Shown here in pieces: positions 1 to 11,180 of a stretch of 64,000 nucleotides of DNA (position 1 is the stretch's first letter; every line of letters begins with the position of its first letter). The notes under the pieces are model-generated. The model saw only the letters and a program-made list of their open reading frames with translations. It did no database searches and was not told where the DNA came from. A program made the translations under genes and the position numbers. Origin of the DNA: Cristatella mucedo (lineage: Eukaryota > Bryozoa > Phylactolaemata > Cristatellidae); assembly GCA_009760855.2 (NCBI GenBank), contig WPIO01000027.1, positions 3,900,501 to 3,964,500 of the forward strand, read 5' to 3'.

Positions 1-103
1 TCAATTCGTCGGATGACTGTGTCGTCGAACAAGTACCAATTTTTGTCCATGGCATTTAGTGCGTGCACATAATCTGGAAATAAGATCCATCACTCGGAGC
101 GCT

Positions 104-193
104 TATAAAAGCAGCAATTGAAAACAGAGCGCTTCTATCAGTAATTCTTTTCCTCGAGTTGCTATTATTAACGTGAGCTGATTAGCTACTATG
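104..193 (+). promoter_or_regulatory. TATA promoter with initiator and an ATG-only first coding exon
   Basis: TATAAAA lies at 104-110. A TCAGT initiator-like motif lies at 138-142, and the first ATG (191-193, Kozak-like, followed by G) is followed at once by a consensus donor, GTAAGT. This is what a gene looks like when its first coding exon holds only the start codon. The downstream exons were not joined with certainty; plus-strand candidates are at 2380-2603 and 3815-3987. The same layout recurs at 34077-34161. Transcription is inferred, not shown. Confidence 0.5.
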
Positions 194-1782
194 GTAAGTG
201 TCTCTCAACCGGGATGCGATCGACCATGACTACTGTGTCTGGTCTTCTGAATAAAATTTTAAACATCAACCAGTAGTTACAAGAGTGATCGCATTGAGTA
301 AATTGGTTAGCAAATAGGTGAGCGAAATTACCTACTCTAACCTTATCATAGTTTATTTCTTATTAATATCTACTGGAATAGATATAATACTAGAATAGAA
401 TACTATAATATACTATAATATATACTATATATATAATATACTATAATATACTATAATAGAATACTGCAAGGCATTCAATTTACCAATTGCCACAGCTTAT
501 TCTGAGAACTCTAATGACGCTGATGGAATACTTGGTGATGACGTGTGACAATTCTGACATATAATACATTTTGTCATATGTAATAAAGAAGTTTTGCACC
601 CAAGCCGTTTCAAAAGTTTTGTTAATAGACTAGCTAAGTGTATTCAAGGCTGTTAAGGTAAATATTTGGATAGTCATGAATTTGGTAAAAAACAGCTAAT
701 CAAGTTAACTTAAGTTGCAAAACAAGACAAATGAGCCTAAGCATCAGCTTTCATAGGATTATATAAAGAAAGCTCAAAAGGACCAAGGATGAAACAATTT
801 TCAGCCCTTTTAACACTTTTTCATATATTACAGGCTTTGTATTTCCTTTGTTTTTGGTGGCATGTGTGTATATTTAGAAAGTTATGAAAAGACATAAATG
901 CATAGATCTAGATGAGCTATTAATATTTCAGGTACAGCCGATGGATAAGTTGCTCCAGGTGTATTGTGTATGCTCTTTTCATACTTGTAACAAAAAGGTA
1001 CTGCACTTTTTTAATAGCAACAAGCGTGATGATATGCAGGATGGAGGTAGCCACTATTTTTGGACACTAAATACTCGCGTAATTAAATGCATTTCATGGC
1101 AGGTATTGGCGATCGTCATTATTTTCATTTGTATTTGATCAAGCGGTCAACAAGTTCTCATTATTTTACTTCTAAGATATATATAACTCGATAAAGCGTA
1201 ATATTACTCTGTATTTTTCTAATTAAATTCCGTGTTTGGTATGATATTATGAAGTAATTTTTTAAAATAAAACCATTTTTTTCTACTTTATAATTACGCT
1301 GAGAACAAAATTAACATTAAAATGTGAATATGCATAACTATAGGCTGTTGGTTTATATACTGAGAACATAATGTTTACCTGAGAGAAGATTGCACCAGCG
1401 CTCAGTATTGGCGCCATTGAGCCAACTGAGTTGCCTTACACTCAACAAACACGTACAGACTTAGTTTTATATAACTGATTATGTGACTGAGCATAATTGT
1501 GATGTGTCTTCCGATTGGGTGTGCGTCTTCTTGCTATAAAGAATTAGCCCTGTCCGGACTGCGGTTACATTAGCATTCGGCGATCGGATAAATTATTTTC
1601 TGCCGGCTTACGCAAGTTAGTGCAAATGAAGAAGTTCTCCTTACACACTTGCAATCCACTAAAATCCCAACCAAGGAAGCGAACTTAGCGATTATTGCAA
1701 CTAGGAGTTAGGTAGTACAGAGGGCCTAAAATAACAAAAATGGGTTGGCAGAATTTCATTCTTGAAGTACGACAACATTTAC
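194..1782. other. AT-rich non-coding stretch with a short (ACTATAAT)-like repeat
   Basis: Positions 385-470 carry an irregular AT repeat built on ATACTATAAT. The open frame at 884-1138 has no supporting splice sites or family resemblance. Nothing else recognisable is seen. The remaining 3' exons of the minus-strand USP gene should lie here or beyond the window, but none could be fixed by phase. Confidence 0.5.
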
Positions 1783-1963
1783 CTGTAACCATAAGTCAGC
1801 AAATTTATTGGTAGCAACAGGACGCAAGAACACATACTTACAATGCCCTAAGCGTCCAGTATTAGATCCGTCGAACATCGCCGCAGCACACAGGTTGTAA
1901 GTGTAGTCACCGTTCTCTGAGCTAGGGCTATCAGGTGCGAGATAGGTCTTCATATTAAGACCT
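1783..1963 (-). CDS. USP gene, His-box exon
   Basis: Minus-strand exon of 181 nt. The acceptor is a pyrimidine run ending TTTTCAG just above 1963, and the donor is CAG|GTAAAT at 1782-1777. It starts with one base completing a codon and ends in phase 0. The translation contains YTYNLCAAAMFDGSN then GRLGHCKYVF, which fits the USP His box (Y-L-A ... G ... GHY). The preceding LNMKTYLAPD fits the usual 'L-D-L-x-P-Y-L' lead-in. The catalytic His is present, but the next Tyr is Cys. The exon's start phase is compatible with the end of the 16283-16387 exon, yet a direct join would lose about 20 residues normally present, so an exon may be missing between them. The downstream Asp/Asn exon was not found. 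Confidence 0.72.
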
Positions 1964-2379
1964 CTGAAAATTGAAGTCGGTTAGTTATTATTTTAAAAAT
2001 ATGCTGTAAGGGCTGCGATAGAGAATAAAATAGAAATGTAAATATATTTATTTATACAGGCTCTGTTAGTAAGTGCCGTTTTAACTTTTTAATACATTTA
2101 ACGCAGTAATAAAGAGCTTGCATGTCACACTAAGAGAGTACATCTCTTCTCCGTCCATCGCATGGGCCGAGAAGCATGTAACGCAATAAGCAGTCGATGC
2201 ACACCTCTAGCAAGCATAAGCTAATAAAGAAACAAATGCACAGCGATACAGCTCACGGTGTATGGAAAAGTTGGATTTTAGCTTCATGTAAATGTTGTCA
2301 AGATGATGGAGATGCACTGCAGTGACCGATGCGTTCAGCTAGCACTAAATACATATAAAGCCGGTTGCCAACTGCTCAG

Positions 2380-2603
2380 CAACGGTGTGCGCCAGCCTTT
2401 GTCGCTCCTTGGAGGAGTGGCTGTCAGAGAAACCGGTAACTTGTCGCTCCTTGGAGGAGTGGCTGTCAGAGAAACTGGTAACTTGGCAAATCAAAATGAC
2501 CGAGGCGACTCTCACCAAGTCTTCTTTGACAATCTTGCGCTGCCGCCGCCGGTTCATCAAAGACGATCATCTCTCCGAGACCGACTTTACTCATTGTGAA
2601 ATG
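2380..2603 (+). CDS. Candidate exon with an in-frame 14-residue tandem duplication
   Basis: A plus-strand frame of 224 nt lies between an acceptor-like CTGCTCAG and a donor-like ATG|GTAATG. It contains two tandem copies of a 42-bp unit (2399-2440 and 2441-2482), coding for the repeat RSLEEWLSEKPVT with one change. It needs a preceding exon that ends with one base, so it does not join directly to the ATG at 191. The opposite strand is also open here, with a good GTGAGA donor, so the coding strand is not certain. No family was recognised. Confidence 0.33.
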
Positions 2604-2785
2604 GTAATGGTTTTTGCCATAGTGGAGTGTTTCCCTTACCCACACAGGATGAGCAGGATTTTACGCTACGGAGGACAGCATCTAAACTGGGGGAAACTTG
2701 GTGCTTCACATGACCTGTCGCCCATGTCTTGATTTTCCGCACGAGAGTTTGACAGCCCGATATAAACAATGTGGAAAGTGAGTTA

Positions 2786-2965
2786 CTATATCAAACTGCA
2801 CTTATCACGTGGTAGCCGAAAGTTGGTCAGGTCGCCCGGATGATCAAGCGAGGCCGGCTGTGACTCTGAGGATGTCAATATAAATGGCTCTACCGATTCC
2901 ATGGAAAATGTGTTCAGGATTCTCTGAACTTCCCGAATTGGGCCAGAATGACTTTTCACTTTGTC
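2786..2965 (-). CDS. Candidate minus-strand exon, open 59 codons then stop
   Basis: Acceptor TTTGACTGCCTTGGCAG precedes 2965. Reading in phase 0 gives DKVKSHSGPIREVQRILNTF, then FSMESVEPFIL, and runs 59 codons to a TAG at 2788-2786. It lies between the USP Leu-Pro exon and the His-box exon on the same strand. The FSMESVEPFIL stretch is loosely like the segment that precedes the His box, but the His-box exon carries its own version. It could be an alternative or terminal exon of that gene, or chance. Confidence 0.33.
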   Translation of the reverse strand, partial: DKVKSHSGPIREVQRILNTFSMESVEPFILTSSESQPASLDHPGDLTNFRLPRDKCSLI

Positions 2966-3583
2966 CTGCCAAGGCAGTCAAACCCAACAATGACGTCATT
3001 TCCATATACTCGAACAAATTAATAGAATGAAAACTAGCCATTGATGGACACTACTCATATAGCTATTTGATAAATCCTCTTTCCCATTGATGCTCCCTTA
3101 ATAATGGCCTCTGATCATTACAAATGTCAAGGTCATCGAAAGGGCTCACTTTACGATCAGGTCTTGTAGAGACATGCTGTGGGCAATTTCTTATTGCTCA
3201 CAGTAATTGGTAGTAATAGCCATTAGGGTTCTTGATGCTGACGTAGGCTAACGTTTAAAACTAAATATCTGAATACAGCTGACACTTTTCTATGAAGCAA
3301 TAAATTAATCTTATTGGCAAAGAAAGGTATGGTGCAGAGACAACACAAGCACACAAGTGCGTCAGTCTTGTGCTAAGACCGGCATTCAAAACCACAAGAG
3401 GAGTTTTGTGGTCGCCAGTTGTTAGCTCTGCTTGTACGTCACTGCGAATTATAATTTGTGATTTCAGTTGAATAAGAATTGCTATTTACGTCCGAGATCG
3501 CGGAAAATAAAGCTCAGTCATGTTTGCTGACATGAATAGCAAACCATGTCCTGAAAAAATTAAACAGTACATTGATGCAGTCA

Positions 3584-3602
3584 TGCACAGGCAGAGATAA
3601 AC
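3584..3602 (+). CDS. Possible micro-exon before 3815-3987
   Basis: A 19-nt segment ends in a consensus donor (ATTG|GTAAGT). With the acceptor ...CATGCACAG it begins in phase 0 and ends with one base, which is the phase the 3815-3987 exon needs. Only the donor is strong. Confidence 0.25.
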
Positions 3603-3814
3603 TCAATTGGTAAGTATCACGTTAATTCATTACGTTTTGAGCGAGTTATAGGCACACGGATTTACTTTAAATGAAGCTAGACAGACTTCAAAGATATACA
3701 ATTACTTATTGCTATTAGCTATAATATGTAAGTACACTCTAACTAATAAGGAAAAATGCATACACCAGGCATGCACGTTTTGCGACAATTCTGTGGCCTA
3801 GCTTTAAATATCAG

Positions 3815-3987
3815 CTAATACGAACCAGAAGTCAGAGAAGCACGTGATACGAGTGAAGAGGTCTGAGGAGCAAGTGTTCCAGATCGATGATGCTTTTGGA
3901 AAGTACTTCCGGTACATGGACCAGACCGTCCAGCTCATTTCCCAGCTTGATGAGCCAGGCTTGTATAAGATACATAACCTGACGTTT
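3815..3987 (+). CDS. Plus-strand exon of unknown helical protein
   Basis: Exon of 173 nt with acceptor TTAAATATCAG and donor TTT|GTGAGT, open throughout. The predicted peptide has a charged start (KSEKHVIRVKRSEEQVF), then a helix-forming amphipathic stretch (AFGKYFRYMDQTVQLISQLD), then EPGLYKIHNLTF. It begins with the last two bases of a codon and ends in phase 0. The minus strand is also open across it (61 codons), but without comparable splice sites. No family was recognised. It may belong to the gene that starts at 191. Confidence 0.45.
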
Positions 3988-4074
3988 GTGAGTAGGTATA
4001 CTTGCCAAATCAGTCAATTATAATGCCTAAATTAAGGTAGATATGATAGTTAAGACCCTTCCATAAGAGTCCAT

Positions 4075-4142
4075 TCCTTTGCAGCAAATGAAAAGCGCCT
4101 AGAAAGAGATTGAGTTCTCCGAGGGCACTTTATCAACTGTAT
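4075..4142 (+). mobile_element. L2-like LINE (family B), 3' tail fragment
   Basis: It carries the conserved 3'-end block seen in every family B copy: the GCAGCAAATG-AAAGCGCC start, the AGAGATTGAGTTCTC core and the closing half of the stem. Confidence 0.75.
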
Positions 4143-4144
4143 GA

Positions 4145-5257
4145 TTGTGCGCGACTGCTCGCACAAACATAACAGTGGCGACGAGAATGGGAATAAAAAA
4201 AACACGTTACTTGGAACACGACCGATCTGGTACGAGAGCTCCGTCAGCGTCCGGGGAGCAGACGTATGCAGACTACGTCGCTATTGCTGCGAGGAAAAAA
4301 AACATTTCAGAGGCAAAAACCCGACGAAAGGCAACGCTACAAGTATCCTTCCGAGTAAGTTTCATTCTATGCTAAAGACGGAGGTAGCTCCGCGTAAACC
4401 GGCGGAACTCCAGCTGCAGGACTTTGTGGCTATTGTCAGGATGATTCTTCCTCTATCCTCTGCCTCTGCGCCTGAGGTTTGCTACATTTGCGGTGGAGGT
4501 TCCTGTTCAGGTCGCAATTGTAAGATCTTTGATATAAGCTCTAATAATGGGACACATTTTCTGCCGTCTAACGTGTCTGTGCCACAAGTGACTGTCAGGA
4601 CGGTGCCAGAGTGGCAGCGAGCGGTAGCGACGGCGGAGGAGCCACCTGCAGCGGCCTGCACCGTAGTAGCCTGCGAAGCGGCGGTTTGTGAGGCTGTGGA
4701 ACAGAAAGCACTGGTCGGTGTAGCGGCGAGATTGCGCACAAGAATGTGCCAGTACACGGGACGGTATCCGCGACGGCGGCGGCCCACAAAACGGCCTGCC
4801 TGCCGACGACGGACGTCCGCGTGAAGGAAGCAGTGGTCGAGTTCAGCGATACGGCAAGCGCTGCGACGCCGATCTGTACTGCGACTACGACGCCGGTCGG
4901 TGCTGGTTCTACGACGCCAGTCGCCCTGCTACGAAGTCGGCCAGAGCTGCTATGCTGGCAAGAAGAGCCGGCGATGTAGAAGCAGCCGTCAAGGCGACGG
5001 AGAATGCCGAAACCCGTGCGGCAAAGGGAGGAGGCACGCGCCCAATCCCTGGTTGTGTGAGAAGGGCGCTGCCTATGCCACAGCGGTGGCTTAAAGCTCG
5101 TGGCCTACTCATCCAGCTGGTCACCAAAGGCCGTGGTTTGGTGTGCCTCCTACGAGTATTCGTCACGTAGCCAGTAGAAGCCGACCGATGCTCAGTCGGT
5201 TAATGTTGGAGAGAGAATGTTGGGTCGGCTGTACCGCGACAGCTGACTAGTCGGCGA
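4145..5257 (+). mobile_element. Small LTR retroelement: LTR end, primer site, 1.04-kb interior, polypurine tract, LTR start
   Basis: The last 30 bp of a left LTR end in ATAACA (4174). One base later comes TGGCGACGAGAATGGG (4176-4191), a primer-binding site of the type seen in Ty3/gypsy elements. A purine tract GGAGAGAGAA (5208-5217) abuts TGTTGGGTCGGC, the start of a right LTR that is cut off at 5257 by LINE sequence. The LTR identity is confirmed by the complete solo copy at 5745-5934. The interior of only 1043 bp lacks protease, RT and integrase. Its 227-codon frame (4141-4824) starts inside the LTR and has a CYICGGGSCSGRNC stretch that may be a damaged gag zinc knuckle. It is non-autonomous or deleted. 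Confidence 0.62.
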
Positions 5258-6285
5258 ATGTCTCCGTGCTCGGAATATTGATGTCGTCTTTTTCAGCTGC
5301 CCAAATTTTGAAAGATTCCTTAAGAAAACTGCCTGCATAGCTAACCATCGCGTCAGATCCTTATCTAAGATTAGGAAGTGTCTAACACGGTGGCTGGCAA
5401 CAATTTAACTAGCTTTGTGTTTCTGTCTCAGCAATGTCATTACTAATCCATTTTGGCTGTGCTACCGCAAAAAGCCACTCGCCACTGCAAGCCACTCCAT
5501 CTGGCGATGAATATGGCTGCCGTGGTAGATTAAAAACCCCTGAGATTTGACCATGTGTATTCTTTGCTGAAAAGCTTCGGCGGTTACCAGTTGATCAACA
5601 GATACAAAGAAATGTTCTTATGCAAAATCGCCAAAGATTTGCTCCTTTGTACCTAGATCAACTGCTGCACGAGTTTCAGCCTCCTCGTGCGTTCAGGTCC
5701 TCTAAGGACATCAAATTAGCTCTTCCATTCCTCCACTTACAGACTGTTGGGTCTGCTATTCTGCGACAGCTGACTAGTCGACGGAAGCCGCTGACGCCAG
5801 AACAGCGGACCCACTTGCAGCAGTTGCTTCCAGGCTCTCGTGCCGGCCGTGCAGTCCGGTTCCGCGTCTCCGCAATAAACGGCATCTGCCTGAGCCGTCT
5901 TGATCTGTGCGCGACTGCCAGCACAAAAATAACAAAGACCATCTGCTATAGAAACTTTTGCTAGAAGGTTGAAAGTAATTTTTAAGGACCTGTACGGTAT
6001 AACTCACTTCCACAGTTCTTACGCAATGACATCAACTTTCCTGCTGCCGACCTGCCGACTGCATCATTTCTAGCAGCCCTCAGCGGCTACTTTTGTGCTT
6101 GTTACCAGCTCTCCTGACTCAGCTCTGATTCTCACGCTCTCTTTGTTGCTTGAGATGAAGTCTGCTGGCTACAAAATGTCTACCGAAAGCCGCCTTGGCA
6201 TTAAGTATGCTATAAAAAACTCGTAACACCTGCATAGTTCTTTCTGGCTTTCTGGGTTCGTGAATTTACAGACGGAGATAAACGG
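5258..6285 (+). mobile_element. L2-like LINE (family A), degraded, split by a solo LTR
   Basis: It aligns by eye with the intact family A copy at 17440-18260: the post-RT region at 5258-5744, then the C-terminal tail and 3' end at 5935-6285. Many frameshifts and stops are present. The break at 5744/5935 is the solo LTR insertion. Confidence 0.75.
5745..5934 (+). mobile_element. Solo LTR, 190 bp
   Basis: It begins TGTTGGGTC and ends AATAACA, matching the LTR ends of the 4145-5257 element, including the shared GCGACAGCTGACTAGTCG segment. An AATAAA signal lies inside (about 5873). The flanks are CAGAC and AAGAC, an approximate 5-bp target duplication within LINE A, whose intact copy reads AAGAC at this point. 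Confidence 0.68.
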
Positions 6286-6680
6286 CGGCGAAGTCTACGA
6301 TATATTACTATAGAAATGATTTATATCCTAGACGATCTCTTAATTATGTAGCACTTTGCTGACCTTGGCTGAATTTTAGCGCGAACAAGAGCTGTTCGGC
6401 GGCGGGCCAGAGCTCCTTTGTCCTGGAGCAGTGAGCCAGAGAGGAGCGTCAGTGTGGTTAGAGAGGAAGCGCTTAAGAGCAAGCCAGGAAGCTCTGAGAC
6501 GAGCGATGGCGATTCGGCCTTTAGAATTGGTCCGATACCCGCGGAAGCTGCTGATAGATGTTAGCTGGCCTGTCAACCTCCGCCCTCACTCTGTCCAAAA
6601 GAATCGTCTGGAACCCATTCGCCATTCAAGCTGGACAGAGGGGACATTCCAGTGGCCTAGTGCCGGTATTAATTCCTTAC
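6286..6680 (+). other. Possible 3' internal remnant of an LTR element
   Basis: A frame of 84 codons (6431-6685) has no recognised domain. A purine-rich GGACAGAGGGGACA lies just before the LTR-like block that starts at 6681. No protease, RT or integrase motif is seen. Confidence 0.25.
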
Positions 6681-7711
6681 TGTAATGGGCCCTGGTGTCG
6701 GGCCCAATACCACTAAGCTCTTGCCCCATTGTCTCAGCTAAGTATTTAAGAGTCGAGTGACGCTCGCTCTGGGTCTTGTGTTTTTGGTCTCGTCTGGTCT
6801 TCTGTCCGGCTCTGCGCTTCATGCCGTCGGGCACTCGTTTCTCTGAAAGCGAGGGAGGAGGGCGGGCTGTCCGCCGAAGATGGACGGAACAGGACAAGAC
6901 AGCGCTAGGAGGATTCGGTGGACTCCACCGAATACGGTCGTATCGCGCCCGAGCTGGCATTTTGTGATTCTTTTGTGTTTTGTGTGCGCGCGCTAGCACG
7001 CGGTCTCGGCATAGAGATTTGCTGGTGCGAGCTAGGCGTAGTTGGCGTGTGTGGAGCCCTAGTTCTCCGGTTAGGGTTTAGGCTCCAGTTTGAGCCCCGT
7101 CTATTTGGGTCGTTCCCCAGTATAGATGTAAGTAGCGTAAGTGTGGAGACGTGTTTCCTCCACAAGAGTGCTTGGGGTGGCATGTGTGGAGTATTCCTGC
7201 AGCACTGGTGGAAACCGAGTTCTAGCTCTCCGGTCAAGGTTTAGGCTCCGGTATGCGCTTCAGTGTGGAGAGGTATTCCCTCCGCAAGAGTGCTTGAGGT
7301 GGCGTGTGTGGAGTATTCCTGCCGCACTGGTGGAAACCGAGTTCTAGTTCTCCGGTTAGGGTTTAGGCTCCGGTTCGCGCTCAGTGTGGAGAAGTATTCC
7401 CTCTGCAAGAGTGTTGGTGCTGTTGAGAACGTGCGAGGAGTGTGGAGATAAAGCTGAGCTAGGCGCGCAGCGACTTTGTGCGCTTGCGAATAAAGCTCAG
7501 TAAAATCCCCACTTTGTGTGTCTCGCTTTCCAATTCACGCCGCGGACTCATGACCCCCTTTAGTAACGGTAAGAAGGTCAGCGCCAGAAACGCTCGTTTC
7601 GTGGCGGCCAGCATATTGCGCGTAGGCGCGCACCGAGCGGCATTAGGCGCTAGGTTACGCCGCTAGATAAGCGGCAGGTCAAACCTACCCCGCCGAGCCT
7701 TCGGCGTTACA
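6681..7711 (+). mobile_element. LTR-like block (solo or 3' LTR) with internal 121-bp tandem repeats
   Basis: It begins TGTAATGGGCCC and ends GGCGTTACA, so the termini are inverted (TGTAA/TTACA). It holds a TATA-like TATTTAAGA (about 6740) and an AATAAA (about 7488), as an LTR would. At 7141, 7263 and 7384 a GTGTGGAGA-started unit repeats with a 121-122 bp period. No clear target-site duplication was found, so the exact limits are uncertain. Confidence 0.42.
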
Positions 7712-8880
7712 ATTAGTTCAAAAATTATACGATTACGATACAGATTAATACTTACGTGATCGGAAATCTCAGCTTGGCATTCAAACCACCAGCGAAAGTA
7801 AAAACAAGGACATCAGGAAGAGTCCATGCGAGGTTCTGTTTGGTCTTTGTGCCCTGAGTTAGACAATATTTGCAGAGACTGAAATGAAATAAAAGTAGAC
7901 ATCTGGGTGTTTAGAAGCTATTTTTAAATTAGCTTAAGGTTTATTGAGTTATGCATCCAATTTCACTTAAAAATATTTGGAAATAGTGAATATTCCATAT
8001 CATATTGTTGCTAATATTCTATTTGTATTCCACCGTAGGAGAATTATATCACTTACTTGTTTATTTAAATGTATCAGGAGACTTAACAACTGATCATTAA
8101 TAAAAAAAGAACAGATTCAGCATGCATAAGTATCCAAATAAAAATTAATTGGATTGAAGAAAATACGAGTTCAAGTAGGTTTGAAGCTTTTTCCTCCATG
8201 CTGGTTTTTACGTCATGTTAAATGCTTTCACAAGACATCTCCGGCTTTGAGATCATAGGATCTGAAAGCATGGTCTCAAATTATTTTATGTAGATAAGAG
8301 GCGCAGCTTGATTAACATAGTCAGCATACGGGATGATGCGATTTGAAGTCTGCTTATTAAACATTTCAGATCAGTAAGGATGTGTGGAAGAATAGCCGAG
8401 GTAGTGAGCGGGTGTTATTACTATAGGTCGATAAGCTAAAAGCAGGAAAAAACACGATTTTTTGAAACAAGATGTTATGGCAAGAATAGTCCTGAATAGT
8501 CCCCTGAAAGAATGGAGTTGCACGGCAGGCGTAGAAAGTCTCCCTTCCCGATGTGAGAGCGTGTTGACCCGCGCGCATTCATCATTCGTTGCAGAATTCT
8601 TCCGAAAATTGAAGTTCTTGCGAATATTGTATACGGAAAAGTTACAGACAAGACTTGTTTAAAGTTAATGTGATTGCTATTTGACCGTAGCGCGTAAGAA
8701 ATTACGTGCCTATGGATATCTAAACGCTTATTGCTTCGGGTAGCTGGGTCTCCTACGCACACGGCGGCCTTAGCTACGCCGGCGTCTAGTAACCTGCTTG
8801 TTAATTATGATTGTGATATCATCGTAGATCATATGCATTCCTAGAAGTTACTGCTCTTTTTAAGATTCGTAAATAATGCA
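7712..8880. other. No gene recognised
   Basis: AT-rich sequence with only short frames on both strands. No splice-supported exon, repeat array or transposon end was identified. Confidence 0.4.
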
Positions 8881-11180
8881 TTAACAAAAGAAAAGCACCC
8901 CGGAGCCGCTGCGGTGGCCGGAGCCACCAGCTTAGATGCTGCTCGTTTAGCTGGAACTGCGCGCTGAGTGCTCGCTCGTTTGGTATTCCTAACTGTAGCT
9001 CTGATAAGCCTGTGACGTGGCATTGACACAGGCCGGTAACCCACTGGTGGCCAGATGGTGGATTCGCCATCGGGGTCAACCAGGGAAGGGGGGGAGTCGA
9101 GGAGGGGAGTCGGGAGAAGGGGTGCACGGAGCCGTGCGTCCCTCGGCTCCGAGCGCAGTAGAATAAACTGTTGGCGTTGGTTCTGGGCCAGCGTTCTCTA
9201 TGCCGAACCACACTAGCTTTGTCTCGAACCGCTCAATACTTTCCCCTACATGCGCCACTGCGAATCTCTCCAACTTAGTCGTCATCAGGCCTATTATAAC
9301 TCCGGCGGCTCAACTAAACGCTTGTCTTTGGAATTCTCGCTCAATATGCAATAAACCTCTGGTAAGAAGCGACCTTATTTTGGAAAGTGGTCTCGACCTG
9401 CTTGCCTTGACTGAAACTTGGCTAAAATCGGTAAACTGCCCGACAAATAAAAACGCTACTCCGACTGGTTTCTTTCACTCCACTAGATGGATCAAAACTG
9501 GAGATGGAGTTGCTGTTATCGTGCGCTCAAAATTCAACTTCAAGCCATTTGCAGTACCCTCAAAATAGTCTTTTGAATCGATTGTCTTGCTTTCACGCGA
9601 AAACAAGCTAGCGATGGTGGCAGTAGGTCGCCCATCAAGTACCAAATCCTTCTTTATCTCAGATTTCTCGTATTTATCTCGATTCTGTGTAAAGGAAATC
9701 GATCCTTCCTCGTTACGGTTGATTTCAGCATTCACTTTGATAACTTATCCAAAGCCTTCATCACTGAATTTTCGTACATGGACTGCCTCATTGTCCTTTG
9801 TGGCTCATGTGCACGGCCCTACTCACATCAAGGGTCACACACTCAACCATGTCTCCTGCGACTGCACGCTATCATCACCAATTAATACCAAATCCTGCTT
9901 ATCTTATCACATGCAAATCTCATTCAGTCTACAATGTGTGCCTTCCTCCTCCCCCTCTTCCTCTAAAATCACACGTGAATCGCTAAACCTCAAGACCCGT
10001 GACATCAACACTGTCCGTGCGAGAATACCTGTCTCGCTTTTGCTGCTCAGTCCCCCTTCCGGTCTGTCATCATTAGTAGATAGCTACAACATGCTAGCTG
10101 ACACGCTCGACAAGTTTGAACCTCTGACTAAGTGCACTCTGCGCCCTCGCCCAGACGGCCCTATGTTTTATCACAGACACTAAACTAGCTAGGTCTACAA
10201 AGTGCAAGCTTAAGTAAAGCATATACAAGATCAGGACTGACTGTCCATAGACAGGCATTGTACAAATCGATCCTAGCAAAGGCCAAGTCTACTATCTCCT
10301 CAACCACTTCCAGGTTAGTTTCTTACCTGATGATTTACCTCTTACCTCGAATTCTCTCAACTCACTTGCTGCATGTGTGGATGACATCCGCACATGGATG
10401 GCAGCAAATTTTCTAAGACAAGACGATGATAAAACGAACTTATTAGTTATGGGCAAACCCAGTGTAATTCAGAAATTAGGAAAGGATGACGCTCAAAATT
10501 GGCTCTGCCAGCATATCTCCTGTTGAATCAGCTAGAAATTTAGGTGTCATATTCCAAAGTGACCTCTCGTTAGACGACCGCATCAGCTCCACAGTCAAAT
10601 CTGCCTACTTTCAGCTACATAACATTGCTAAAGTTCGGGCTTGTTTAGATAAGGATACCACGTCTAAGTAAGTCCGTGCATTTGTGACATCCCGACTTGA
10701 TTTCTGTAACTCGCTGCTTACTAGCCTACCTGCATGTGCGATCAGGCGATTACAGCTTGTGCAAAAATCTGCAGCTGGGCTTGTCTGTCGTGAGCGTCGC
10801 AGTTGCCACATCACACCACTTCCCGCCGACCTTCACTGGTTACCAGTCAAGCAACGGATCGACTTCAAAGTTTTGTCGATCACTTTTAGGTCCCTTCATT
10901 CTTGGCTCCAGCCTATCTTTCAGATATACTACCCCATCAGGCTAAGCATCGTACCACCCGCTTTTCGGAATCCAACAGCTTACCACTATCTTGTAAAAAC
11001 CTCAAATCTTTTAGAGAGCATGTATTTAGTTCGTATGCTCCCAAAGCATGGAACTCCCTCCCGACTTGCGTCAGAACATCCCGTGACTTGACCACATTTA
11101 AAAACAACTTAAAAACACACCTATTTAGAACAGCATTTAGTGGGTCCCTGTTATTCGTCCTTTATGTGCTTATGCGTGTT
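8880..11180 (+). mobile_element. L2-like LINE (family B), long copy with internal RT deletion
   Basis: It carries a 5' region, the endonuclease N-terminus (9200-9568), damaged endonuclease (9587-10183), then a jump to the post-RT part (about 10330 on, SLAACVDDIRTWMAANFL) and the C-terminal domain (10684-11091 and overlapping frames). The RT core with YADD is absent between about 10270 and 10330. The 3' UTR is interrupted at about 11180 by family A and resumes at about 11842. Confidence 0.8.
9200..9568 (+). pseudogene. LINE-B endonuclease N-terminal fragment
   Basis: A frame of 122 codons. Residues near LNACLWNSRSICNK and DLLALTETWLKS match the start of the APE-type endonuclease of L2/CR1 elements (N-R-S, then L-T-E-T-W-L). 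It ends at a stop before the catalytic His region and continues in other frames. Confidence 0.7.

Noticed and set aside
5752-5949. TCTGCTAT repeated on both sides as an 8-bp target duplication of a 182-bp element
   Set aside because: Comparison with the LTR start at 5218 shows the element begins earlier, at 5745. The AAGAC/CAGAC pair is the better duplication.
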